Shown here: positions 1 to 5,242 of the stretch, piece after piece
How positions within the stretch are numbered: the stretch's first letter is position 1
How the letters are laid out: every line of letters begins with the position of its first letter
Assembly (NCBI GenBank): GCA_036001225.1
Contig: DASYUM010000271.1
Span: forward strand, 1 to 13,517
Source of the DNA: DASYUM01 sp036001225
Lineage (GTDB): Bacteria > Methylomirabilota > Methylomirabilia > Rokubacteriales > DASRDR01
Direction of reading: 5' to 3'
Length of the DNA stretch: 13,517 nt
Program-made: the position numbers and the translations under genes
The notes under the pieces: model-generated
The model's input: only the letters and a program-made list of their open reading frames with translations
Database searches by the model: none
What the model was told of the DNA's origin: nothing

Positions 1-330
1 GGGAAGATTCCCGATACCCTCGCCCCCATCGGTCCCTTCATCGCCGACCGCAACGACCTCCCGGACCCGCACGTCCTCGACCTCAAGCTCTGGGTCAACG
101 GGAGTCTCATGCAAAACGGGAGCACCCGGACCTTCATCTTCGACGTCCGCTATCTGGTCAGCTATCTCTCGGGCCTCATCACGCTCTCGCCCGGCGACCT
201 CATCGCGACCGGCACGCCTCCCGGCGTGGGGTTCGCGCGCAAGCCTCCGGTCTTCCTCCAGCCCGGCGACACGTGCCGGCTCGAGATCACCGGGCTCGGT
301 ACCCTCGAGAACCCCGTCAAAGAGGGCTGA
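1..330 (+). CDS. Fumarylacetoacetate hydrolase family protein, C-terminal part (5' truncated by window edge)
   Basis: The reading frame is open from base 1 and ends at TGA 328-330, giving the last 109 residues of a protein usually 220-290 aa long. The C-terminal FAH fold is recognisable: an IGPFIADRNDLPDP segment, then LKLWVNG, then SGLITLSPGDLIATGTPPGV, then FLQPGD and a closing GLGTLENPV. Family members are Mg-dependent enzymes that cleave or isomerise C-C bonds of diketo-acids or decarboxylate oxaloacetate-like substrates, often in aromatic-compound breakdown. The substrate cannot be read from this fragment, and most of the metal-binding acidic residues lie upstream of the window. An internal ATG at 109 is not a likely start, because conserved sequence precedes it. 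The stop overlaps the next gene's ATG (TGATG), so the two genes are probably co-translated. Confidence 0.9.
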   Translation, partial: GKIPDTLAPIGPFIADRNDLPDPHVLDLKLWVNGSLMQNGSTRTFIFDVRYLVSYLSGLITLSPGDLIATGTPPGVGFARKPPVFLQPGDTCRLEITGLGTLENPVKEG

Positions 331-1529
331 TGCTGGACCTGGTCAGATCGCTGGTCGTCTCGAACGGGACGAAGATGGTGCTCCTGTCGGCCGACGGCCT
401 CGGCGGCCTGCCGCATCCCGACACGGGTCGCTCCGAGCTGGAGACGGCGCGCCTGCCCCATCTCGCCGCGCTCGCCGCCGAGGCCGCCTGCGGGCTCCTC
501 CGCCACGTCGCGCCGGGGATCACGCCGGGCAGCGGCCCCGGCCACCTCGGTCTCTTCGGCTACGATCCGTTGCGCTATCAAGTCGGGCGCGGCGTGCTGG
601 AAGCGCTCGGCATCGCCTTCGACCTCGAGCCGGGCGACATCGCCGCCCGGGGAAACTTCTGCACGGTCGACGACAGCGGGCTCATCACCGACCGTCGCGC
701 CGGCCGCATCCCCACCGAGGTCGGCGTGCGGCTGACCGATCGGCTGCGGGAGATCCGCCTGCCCGGCGTGGACTTGTTCGTGGAACCCGTGAAGGAGCAC
801 CGGTTCGTCCTCGTCCTCCGCGGGAGCGGGCTGGGAGGGCGGCTGTCGGAGACCGATCCTCAGGTCCTCGGCCGGCCGCCGCGGCCGGTGCGGGCGCTCG
901 ACGACGGCTCCCGGCACACCGCCGATCTCGTCAACGCGTTCGTCGCGGAAGCGCGGCGCCGTCTCGCGGACGCCGCCCCCGCCAACATGGTGCTCCTGCG
1001 CGGATTCGACGGGCAGCCCGATTTCCCGCGCTTCCCCGAGGTGTACGGGCTGCGGGCGGCGGCCATCGCGGCCTATCCGATGTATCGCGGCCTCGCCCGG
1101 CTGGTCGGCATGGACGTGCTGAAGACGGGCGCCACCTTCCCCGAGGAAGTCGCCACCGTCCGCGCCCATTGGGACGCCTACGATTTTTTCTTCCTCCACT
1201 ACAAGGACACCGACAAGGCGGGCGAGGACGGCGATTTTCCCGGCAAAGTGGTCGCGCTCGAGCGGCTGGACGCCGAGATCCCCGCCCTCGAGGCGCTCCG
1301 ACCCGACGTCCTGGTCGTCACCGGCGACCACGCGAGCCCGGCGGTGCTGAAGGGCCACTCCTGGCACCCCGTGCCCGTGCTCCTCGCGGCTCCCTACGCC
1401 GCCGCCGACCCCGTCGAGCGCTTCACCGAGCGTGCCTGCGCGGCGGGCAGCCTCGGCCTCCTCCCCTCCCACCACCTCATGCCGCTCGTGATGGCCAATG
1501 CCCAGCGCTTCACGAAGTTCGGGGCGTAG
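330..1529 (+). CDS. apgM: 2,3-bisphosphoglycerate-independent phosphoglycerate mutase, archaeal (ApgM) type
   Basis: Encodes 399 aa, the usual ApgM length of about 400. The family interconverts 3- and 2-phosphoglycerate in glycolysis and gluconeogenesis and belongs to the metal-dependent alkaline phosphatase superfamily. Visible hallmarks are LLSADGLGG with metal-ligand D22, GITPGSGPGH with the likely phosphoserine S68, LLRGFDG, HYKDTDKAGEDGDF from H290, the TGDH motif with D333/H334, and KGHSWHPVPVLL with H343 and H346. The start is ATG 330, which overlaps the upstream TGA as TGATG and has an AGAGGG box at 321-326. The frame is open further upstream, but that would require reading deep into the FAH gene. 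Related phosphonoacetate hydrolase-like or phosphopentomutase-like enzymes share the fold, but the GHSWHP and KAGEDGDF motifs favour ApgM. Whether this is the cell's only phosphoglycerate mutase is unknown. Confidence 0.9.
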   Translation: MLDLVRSLVVSNGTKMVLLSADGLGGLPHPDTGRSELETARLPHLAALAAEAACGLLRHVAPGITPGSGPGHLGLFGYDPLRYQVGRGVLEALGIAFDLEPGDIAARGNFCTVDDSGLITDRRAGRIPTEVGVRLTDRLREIRLPGVDLFVEPVKEHRFVLVLRGSGLGGRLSETDPQVLGRPPRPVRALDDGSRHTADLVNAFVAEARRRLADAAPANMVLLRGFDGQPDFPRFPEVYGLRAAAIAAYPMYRGLARLVGMDVLKTGATFPEEVATVRAHWDAYDFFFLHYKDTDKAGEDGDFPGKVVALERLDAEIPALEALRPDVLVVTGDHASPAVLKGHSWHPVPVLLAAPYAAADPVERFTERACAAGSLGLLPSHHLMPLVMANAQRFTKFGA

Positions 1530-1531
1530 TC

Positions 1532-1551
1532 CCGGCCGGCGTACCGGCCGG
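1532..1551 (+). terminator. GC-only hairpin between apgM and the first response regulator
   Basis: CCGGCCGG at 1532-1539 and 1544-1551 form a perfect 8-bp stem around a CGTA loop, starting 3 bases after the apgM stop. No T-tract follows, so a classical intrinsic terminator is not supported. It could be an attenuator, an mRNA 3'-end stabiliser, or a structure next to the AGGA ribosome-binding site at 1559-1562. Confidence 0.4.
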
Positions 1552-1567
1552 AACGCGTAGGAACGCG

Positions 1568-2215
1568 ATGGCAAGCCAACTCGTCTGCCCGCGGTGCTCC
1601 AAACCGATCGGGCGAAGACAGGCCGTCCAGATCCAGCAGGGGGAGCTGATCCACGTCCGCTGCGCGAGCCAGGCGTCCGTCCTTCGCGCCATGGAGCTCA
1701 GGGCCCAGGCCCGCGCGGCCACGGTCCGGGTGCAGCAGCTGGCCGAGGAGACCGCGCGACGCCGGGCCGCTGAGGCCGGGCCGCTGCGTGGCCTGACCAT
1801 CCTGGTCGTGGATGACCACGAGGACACCCTCGACGCGATGCGGCTCTGGCTCAACGCCTACGGCGCCCGAACCTTGGCCGCCGGCACGGGCGCGGATGCG
1901 GTCGGCATCCTGGCGACCCTGGTCCCCGACGTGGTGATGGCCGACCTCGGTCTGCCCGACATGGACGGCTATGCCCTGGCCCGGCATATCCGTGCGAACC
2001 CGGCCCTGGCCCGGGTCTGCCTCATCGCGGTGTCCGGCCGGCCTGCCGACGAGGCAGGGCCGAAGGCCCGCGACGTCGGGTTCGACGAGTATTTCATAAA
2101 GCCCGTGAACCTCGCGGACCTCGTGGGCGCGCTGGTGAGACGGCGGCCCCTCAACCCGCGTCGTCCCGCCGGACCGCCACACCGGCTACCCGGAACGAAC
2201 CCCGCGACGTCCTGA
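1568..2215 (+). CDS. Response regulator with N-terminal Cys-rich (zinc-ribbon-like) segment and C-terminal REC domain
   Basis: Encodes 215 aa starting at ATG 1568, with AGGA at 1559-1562 as a plausible ribosome-binding site; the open frame upstream lies inside apgM. Residues 7-32 hold CPRC (C7, C10) followed by H29 and C32, a likely single zinc-binding finger. Residues 35-70 are rich in Ala, Arg and Glu and probably helical. Residues 76-193 form a complete receiver domain: acidic pair D82/D83 in ILVVDD, phosphoacceptor D126 in MADLGLPDMDG, switch Ser156 and conserved K178 in FIKP. There is no DNA-binding or enzymatic output domain after REC, and the last 20 residues are Pro/Arg-rich tail. It likely relays phosphate or binds a partner through the Cys-rich segment. 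The kinase is unknown; the hybrid kinase at 7108-8820 is the only one in the window. A second gene of the same design lies at 2715. Confidence 0.85.
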   Translation: MASQLVCPRCSKPIGRRQAVQIQQGELIHVRCASQASVLRAMELRAQARAATVRVQQLAEETARRRAAEAGPLRGLTILVVDDHEDTLDAMRLWLNAYGARTLAAGTGADAVGILATLVPDVVMADLGLPDMDGYALARHIRANPALARVCLIAVSGRPADEAGPKARDVGFDEYFIKPVNLADLVGALVRRRPLNPRRPAGPPHRLPGTNPATS

Positions 2216-2248
2216 CCCGCAGGTCTGACCTCGCTCAGGGCCTTTCCC

Positions 2249-2277
2249 TTGCCATCGACCCCCCTTGGGTGCATAAT
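2249..2277 (+). promoter_or_regulatory. Sigma70-like promoter for the 97-aa orphan gene
   Basis: TTGCCA (2249-2254) and CATAAT (2272-2277) are separated by exactly 17 bases, a close match to the sigma70 consensus in otherwise GC-rich DNA. The expected transcript start is near 2284, about 15 bases before ATG 2299, with a GGGAGG box at 2289-2294 in between. This argues against the alternative GTG start at 2269, which lies within the promoter. Confidence 0.65.
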
Positions 2278-2298
2278 GCCGGCCCTCGGGGAGGCGGC

Positions 2299-2592
2299 AT
2301 GGGCGCGACCAGGATCCGCTGGTTGATCATCATTGACCGAGATCGAAAGGACATGTACGCACACCTGCGCCACCGCTTCGAAGGGCGGGCCCTCGTGATC
2401 CTCGACCGCCGCCACGGTGATCGCCGCGTCCGCGACGTCCCCGTCAAGGTCGAGCGACGGCGTGGCCCGCGCCGGCAGTCGCTGACGTCCCCCGAAGAGG
2501 CGCTCTGGCGGGACGGCGGCTATCGCATGCTCTTCCGGCCGGAGGGTTTCGAGCTCTTCGAGGCCGAGGACGGCGTGCTGACCTGGCGCTAG
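2299..2592 (+). CDS. Small arginine-rich protein of unknown function
   Basis: Encodes 97 aa from ATG 2299, chosen because GGGAGG at 2289-2294 sits 4 bases upstream and a strong promoter ends at 2277; an in-frame GTG at 2269 lies inside the -10 region. Residues 6-35 look like one beta-alpha-beta unit: a hydrophobic strand (WLIIID), a helix (KDMYAHLRHRFEG) and a second strand (ALVILD). A highly basic stretch, DRRHGDRR (36-43) then VERRRGPRR (51-59), follows, and the end is acidic and aromatic (GFELFEAEDG). Short unassigned proteins pairing a VILDRR-like strand with Arg repeats occur in GC-rich bacteria, to my recollection, but I know no function. The basic patch could contact nucleic acid or an acidic partner; that is speculation. 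The gene stands alone between two response regulators. Confidence 0.75.
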   Translation: MGATRIRWLIIIDRDRKDMYAHLRHRFEGRALVILDRRHGDRRVRDVPVKVERRRGPRRQSLTSPEEALWRDGGYRMLFRPEGFELFEAEDGVLTWR

Positions 2593-2601
2593 GTCATCGG
2601 A

Positions 2602-2621
2602 AGGGGCCTCGACGGTCCCCT
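2602..2621 (+). terminator. Possible terminator-like hairpin after the 97-aa gene
   Basis: AGGGGCC (2602-2608) can pair with GGTCCCCT (2614-2621) with one bulged T at 2616 and a 5-base loop, starting 9 bases after the stop codon. No run of T follows, so rho-independent termination is uncertain. Confidence 0.35.
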
Positions 2622-2678
2622 CTGAGGGTTCCCCGGCGGGCGTTCCCTACCGCCGCGACTCTAAGGGCATCACCCCGC

Positions 2679-2708
2679 TTCCCTCCCCCCAGCGCGCCCC
2701 CATACACT
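2679..2708 (+). promoter_or_regulatory. Possible promoter of the second Cys-rich response regulator
   Basis: TACACT at 2703-2708 is a good -10 box. The best -35 candidate, TTCCCT at 2679-2684 with an 18-base spacer, is weak. With normal spacing the transcript would start at about 2715, the A of the ATG itself, which would make the mRNA leaderless. No convincing Shine-Dalgarno sequence lies between the box and the ATG. Confidence 0.4.
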
Positions 2709-2714
2709 GGACGC

Positions 2715-3368
2715 ATGGACGCTGCGGCGTGCCTGCGGTGCGGCGTGTTCGTGGGGGAGGGCCGGGGCGTGTGCGGTGAGTGCTGGCGGGCGATCCACCG
2801 GCAGACACTGGCACTTCGGGCCCGAGCCCGGCGTCTGCGAGCCGACACCCTTCGCCTCCGGGCCGAATCGCAGGCCCGGATCCGCGAGCTCGTGGCGCGA
2901 ATGGACCTCCTGGCCGGCGGGGCCGCGCGGACCCCGGGGCTCGTCAGGCGGTCGGCGTTTTGGCCGCTCACCCCGGCGCCGCCTCCGCTGGCCGGCCTCC
3001 GTGTTCTCGTGGTGGAAGACGAGCCGTTCGTCCGGGACTCCACACGCCTCGTGCTGGAAGACGCCGGTGCCTGCGTGGCGGCCGCGGCCGATGGGCTCGA
3101 GGCGCTGGCCATTCTCCAGTACGAGCAGTTCGACGTGATCCTGTGCGACGTTCTGATGCCGCGCTTGGACGGCCCCGCCTTCGTCCGGCACCTCCGACAG
3201 GAGCGGGGCCAGGCGGCGCCGCCGGTGATCGCCGTCTCGGCCTTCGCCAGCCACTGGAGTCCGCGTCAAGTTCAGCAGGCCGGGTTCGCCGGCTACCTCG
3301 CCAAGCCGTTCGAGATCCCCGCTCTGATGGGCGCCATCGCGGCCGCCCGGTCCCGGCCCGCCGCTTAG
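2715..3368 (+). CDS. Response regulator with N-terminal CxxC/CxxC segment and C-terminal REC domain
   Basis: Encodes 217 aa. Residues 6-23 carry two Cys pairs, C6/C9 and C20/C23, the layout of a small zinc ribbon. Residues 28-66 are Arg/Leu-rich with heptad-like spacing and probably form a long helix. A Pro-rich hinge near 84-93 leads to the receiver domain at 95-212: acidic residues E101/D102 in VLVVEDE, phosphoacceptor D145 in ILCDVLMPRLDG, switch Ser175 and conserved K197 in LAKPF. No output domain follows. The design repeats that of the gene at 1568, although the metal-ligand pattern differs (CxxC plus CxxC here, CxxC plus HxxC there), so they are probably functional parallels rather than a recent duplication. 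The ATG at 2715 lacks a clear ribosome-binding site and may be read from a leaderless mRNA. Partner and target are unknown. Confidence 0.85.
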   Translation: MDAAACLRCGVFVGEGRGVCGECWRAIHRQTLALRARARRLRADTLRLRAESQARIRELVARMDLLAGGAARTPGLVRRSAFWPLTPAPPPLAGLRVLVVEDEPFVRDSTRLVLEDAGACVAAAADGLEALAILQYEQFDVILCDVLMPRLDGPAFVRHLRQERGQAAPPVIAVSAFASHWSPRQVQQAGFAGYLAKPFEIPALMGAIAAARSRPAA

Positions 3369-3417
3369 CCCGGGGCTCGCGCCATCCGGCCGGCATGGCT
3401 TTTGCTGCCGGGAGGGC

Positions 3418-3846
3418 ATGGACGCGCTCCCGCGCGACCTGGCCCCCGGCACCGGCCGTCGGCTGACCGGGGTCACCTGCCCCGACTGCCCCGGCTCGCT
3501 CACCGTCGAGGTCCAGGGCCACAAGGGCCACCTCCACTTCGTGTGCCGGGTCGGTCACGCCTACTCGGTAGCCGGACTCCTAGCCGCCAAGGAGGAAGTC
3601 CTCGAGGATCGGCTGTGGGGCGCGGCGCTTGCCCTGGAGGAGCTGGCGGCCTTGCTGGGCGACCTGGAAGCCTACGCGGTGCGAGAGTGCTGGGCCGGCG
3701 TGGAGACCCTGTGCCGCACGCGCCGGCAGTTGCTGGAGGAGCATGCCCTGGCCCTCCGGCGCCTCATCGAGCAGGATCGGCCGGTCGAGATCGGCTTCGA
3801 CGATCCAGGCACCGAGATGGCCCAGACGGGACCGCCCGGCTCGTGA
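3418..3846 (+). CDS. Stand-alone CheB-tail-like Cys-rich domain protein
   Basis: Encodes 142 aa. The core, residues 20-65, reads TCPDCPGSL, then HLHFVCRVGHAYSVAGLLAAKEEVLEDRLW, followed by a long helix to about residue 120. As I recall, this CPDC...F.CRVGHAYS pattern is what follows the methylesterase domain at the C-terminus of many single-domain CheB-type proteins; the Cys and His residues suggest zinc binding. Here it is a separate gene placed before, not after, a CheB domain, and the two overlap by 4 bases (GTGA, 3843-3846). Translation should therefore be coupled and the products probably associate. The start is ATG 3418; the GGAGGG box at 3411-3416 is unusually close (1 base between), and I see no better in-frame start. 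The last 20 residues look unstructured. Confidence 0.8.
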   Translation: MDALPRDLAPGTGRRLTGVTCPDCPGSLTVEVQGHKGHLHFVCRVGHAYSVAGLLAAKEEVLEDRLWGAALALEELAALLGDLEAYAVRECWAGVETLCRTRRQLLEEHALALRRLIEQDRPVEIGFDDPGTEMAQTGPPGS

Positions 3847-4448
3847 TCAACGCCGGCCGGCTCAACCGCGACGTGGTGACGATCGGCGGCTCCGCCGGCA
3901 GCATCGAAGCCCTGCTCCGGATCTTCGAGAAGCTGCCGGCCAACCTGGCGGCGGCGGTGACGGTCGTGGTTCACCGGCCCCCGTTTTTCCAGAGCCAGCT
4001 CGCCCAGATCTTCAACCGGCGCGCCTCGCTGCCGGTCGCGGAGCCCGAAGATGGAGAGTCCCTCGAGCGAGGCCGCGTCTACCTCGCCCCGCGTGACCGC
4101 CACATGGTGATGGAGGACGGCCACATCCGGCTCAACCGCGAGCCCCAGCAGCACCGCTTCCGGCCGGCCGTGGACGCCTTGTTCCTGTCCGCCGCCCGCG
4201 CCTACGGGCCGCGGGTGATCGGCGTGCTGCTCTCCGGCGGGGGCACCGACGGCGTCCGCGGGCTCATCGCGATCAAGGCGGCGGGCGGGATCTCCATGGT
4301 CCAGGATCCCAAGGAGGCGCGGAACCCGTCCATGCCGGCGATGGCGATCGCCGAGGACGATGTGGACGCGGTGCTCCGGCTGGACGAGATCGCCGCCGCG
4401 CTGGGGACGCTGACGGCCGGCGGCACCCTCGAGCGGCGCGCGCGCTGA
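3843..4448 (+). CDS. Diverged single-domain CheB-type methylesterase (no receiver domain)
   Basis: Encodes 201 aa starting at GTG 3843, within the GTGA overlap with the preceding stop; no ATG in this frame is nearby. It is the CheB catalytic domain, whose classical role is hydrolysing methyl-glutamate on chemoreceptors (and deamidating glutamine). The triad can be placed as S17 in TIGGSAGSIEAL, H44 in VVVHRPP and D136 in GGGTDG. Other family marks are VYLAPRDRHM and RFRPAVDALF. The nucleophile loop is GGSAGS and the Asp loop GGGTDG, against GASAGG and GTGSDG in the neighbour at 4619, so it has diverged. There is no N-terminal receiver domain, so control by CheA-type phosphorylation is not evident. 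Activity is probable because the triad is intact, but the substrate is unknown. Confidence 0.85.
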   Translation: MINAGRLNRDVVTIGGSAGSIEALLRIFEKLPANLAAAVTVVVHRPPFFQSQLAQIFNRRASLPVAEPEDGESLERGRVYLAPRDRHMVMEDGHIRLNREPQQHRFRPAVDALFLSAARAYGPRVIGVLLSGGGTDGVRGLIAIKAAGGISMVQDPKEARNPSMPAMAIAEDDVDAVLRLDEIAAALGTLTAGGTLERRAR

Positions 4449-4455
4449 GCGCTCA

Positions 4456-4481
4456 AGCCCACGCCGACGGCGGCGCGGGCT
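4456..4481 (+). terminator. Hairpin just after the first cheB
   Basis: AGCCC (4456-4460) pairs with GGGCT (4477-4481), and CGCCG (4462-4466) pairs with CGGCG (4471-4475), with one A/C mismatch and an ACGG loop. It begins 8 bases after the stop codon and lies ahead of a new promoter, which suits a transcription end. The T-tract of an intrinsic terminator is absent. Confidence 0.45.
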
Positions 4482-4495
4482 CGGCCTATCATGCC

Positions 4496-4520
4496 GCCGG
4501 CGTCCTGGATACAGGCCGGC
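4496..4520 (+). other. Second hairpin in the cheB-cheB intergenic region
   Basis: GCCGG (4496-4500) pairs with CCGGC (4516-4520) and CCTG (4504-4507) with CAGG (4512-4515), leaving a GATA loop and a CGT bulge. It lies just upstream of the promoter at 4537. It may add to termination of the first unit or be incidental in GC-rich DNA. Confidence 0.3.
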
Positions 4521-4536
4521 ACATAGCCGGGTGGTC

Positions 4537-4565
4537 TTGACGGTCCCGGGGTGCTGACCTACACT
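4537..4565 (+). promoter_or_regulatory. Strong sigma70-like promoter of the cheB-cheR-kinase unit
   Basis: TTGACG (4537-4542) and TACACT (4560-4565) are separated by exactly 17 bases. The expected start near 4572 gives a leader of about 47 bases to GTG 4619, preceded by a purine-rich AAGGGGGG box at about 4607-4614. This separates the genes from 4619 onward from the upstream CheB unit. The rest of the 170-base intergenic region contains two hairpins and no gene. Confidence 0.7.
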
Positions 4566-4618
4566 CACATTACACTCGCGCAGTCGGTCTCTCCGACGCG
4601 CCCCCGAAGGGGGGCAGG

Positions 4619-5242
4619 GTGAGCAGAAAGCACCGGCCGGGCAATCATGTCAGCACAAGCGCCGCCGCCTTCGACGTGGTCGCGATCGCCGCGTCAGCGG
4701 GCGGCCTCAAGGCGCTGAGCGACGTCTTCTCGGCCATCCCGGCCGACTTCCCGGCTGCCCTCGTCGTCGTCCAGCACCTGGACCCCCGGCACCGGAGCCT
4801 GATGGCGGACATCCTCAGCCGCCGCACCGCGCTGAGGGTCAAGCAGGCCGAAGAGGGGGACGAGCTGAAACCGGCGACGGTGTACGTGGCGCCGCCGAAC
4901 AAGCACCTGCTGGTCAACCCCGACGGCTCCTTGAGCCTCGCCCAGTCCGAGCTGGTCCACTTCGTCCGTCCCTCGGCCGACCTCCTCTTCGAGTCGGTAG
5001 CGGCCAGCTTCAAGCACCGGGCCATCGCCGTCGTCCTGACCGGGACCGGCAGCGACGGGACCATGGGCGTCCAGGCCATCAAGAAGATGGGCGGGACGGT
5101 CATCGCCCAGGACGAGGCGTCGAGCGAGTTCTTCGGAATGCCGAACGCCGCCATCAACACCGGCAGCGTGGACTTCGTCCTCCCGCTGAAGGAGATCCCC
5201 TCCGCCCTGGTCACGCTGGTGACCACCGGAGAGGCCGGATGA
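4619..5242 (+). CDS. Single-domain CheB-type protein-glutamate methylesterase
   Basis: Encodes 207 aa from GTG 4619, with AAGGGGGG at about 4607-4614 as the ribosome-binding site. It is a near-canonical CheB catalytic domain: nucleophile S26 in AIAASAGGLKAL, H53 in VVVQHLDP, D146 in GTGSDGTMG, with VYVAPPNKHLL and FVRPSADLLFES between. Such enzymes remove methyl groups from glutamates of receptor-like proteins. It has no receiver domain and no Cys-rich tail; a tail-like domain is encoded separately at 3418. The stop overlaps the next ATG (ATGA, 5239-5242). As in CheB-CheR fusions, the methylesterase precedes the methyltransferase, and the pair may set the methylation state of an unknown sensor, or one partner may act only as a scaffold. 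Confidence 0.9.
   Translation: MSRKHRPGNHVSTSAAAFDVVAIAASAGGLKALSDVFSAIPADFPAALVVVQHLDPRHRSLMADILSRRTALRVKQAEEGDELKPATVYVAPPNKHLLVNPDGSLSLAQSELVHFVRPSADLLFESVAASFKHRAIAVVLTGTGSDGTMGVQAIKKMGGTVIAQDEASSEFFGMPNAAINTGSVDFVLPLKEIPSALVTLVTTGEAG

Noticed and set aside
162..1574. Long minus-strand open frame opposite FAH and apgM
   Set aside because: It is a GC-rich shadow: low-complexity Arg/Gly/Glu-rich translation with no motif, while the plus strand carries clear ApgM signatures.
2269..2298. GTG 2269 as start of the 97-aa gene
   Set aside because: It lies before or within the -10 box at 2272-2277, while ATG 2299 has a ribosome-binding site and a sensible leader.
3402..3842. N-terminal extension of the diverged CheB upstream of GTG 3843
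   Set aside because: The frame is open, but its translation is Arg/Pro/Gly-rich shadow of the Cys-rich 142-aa protein, whose own frame has recognisable motifs.
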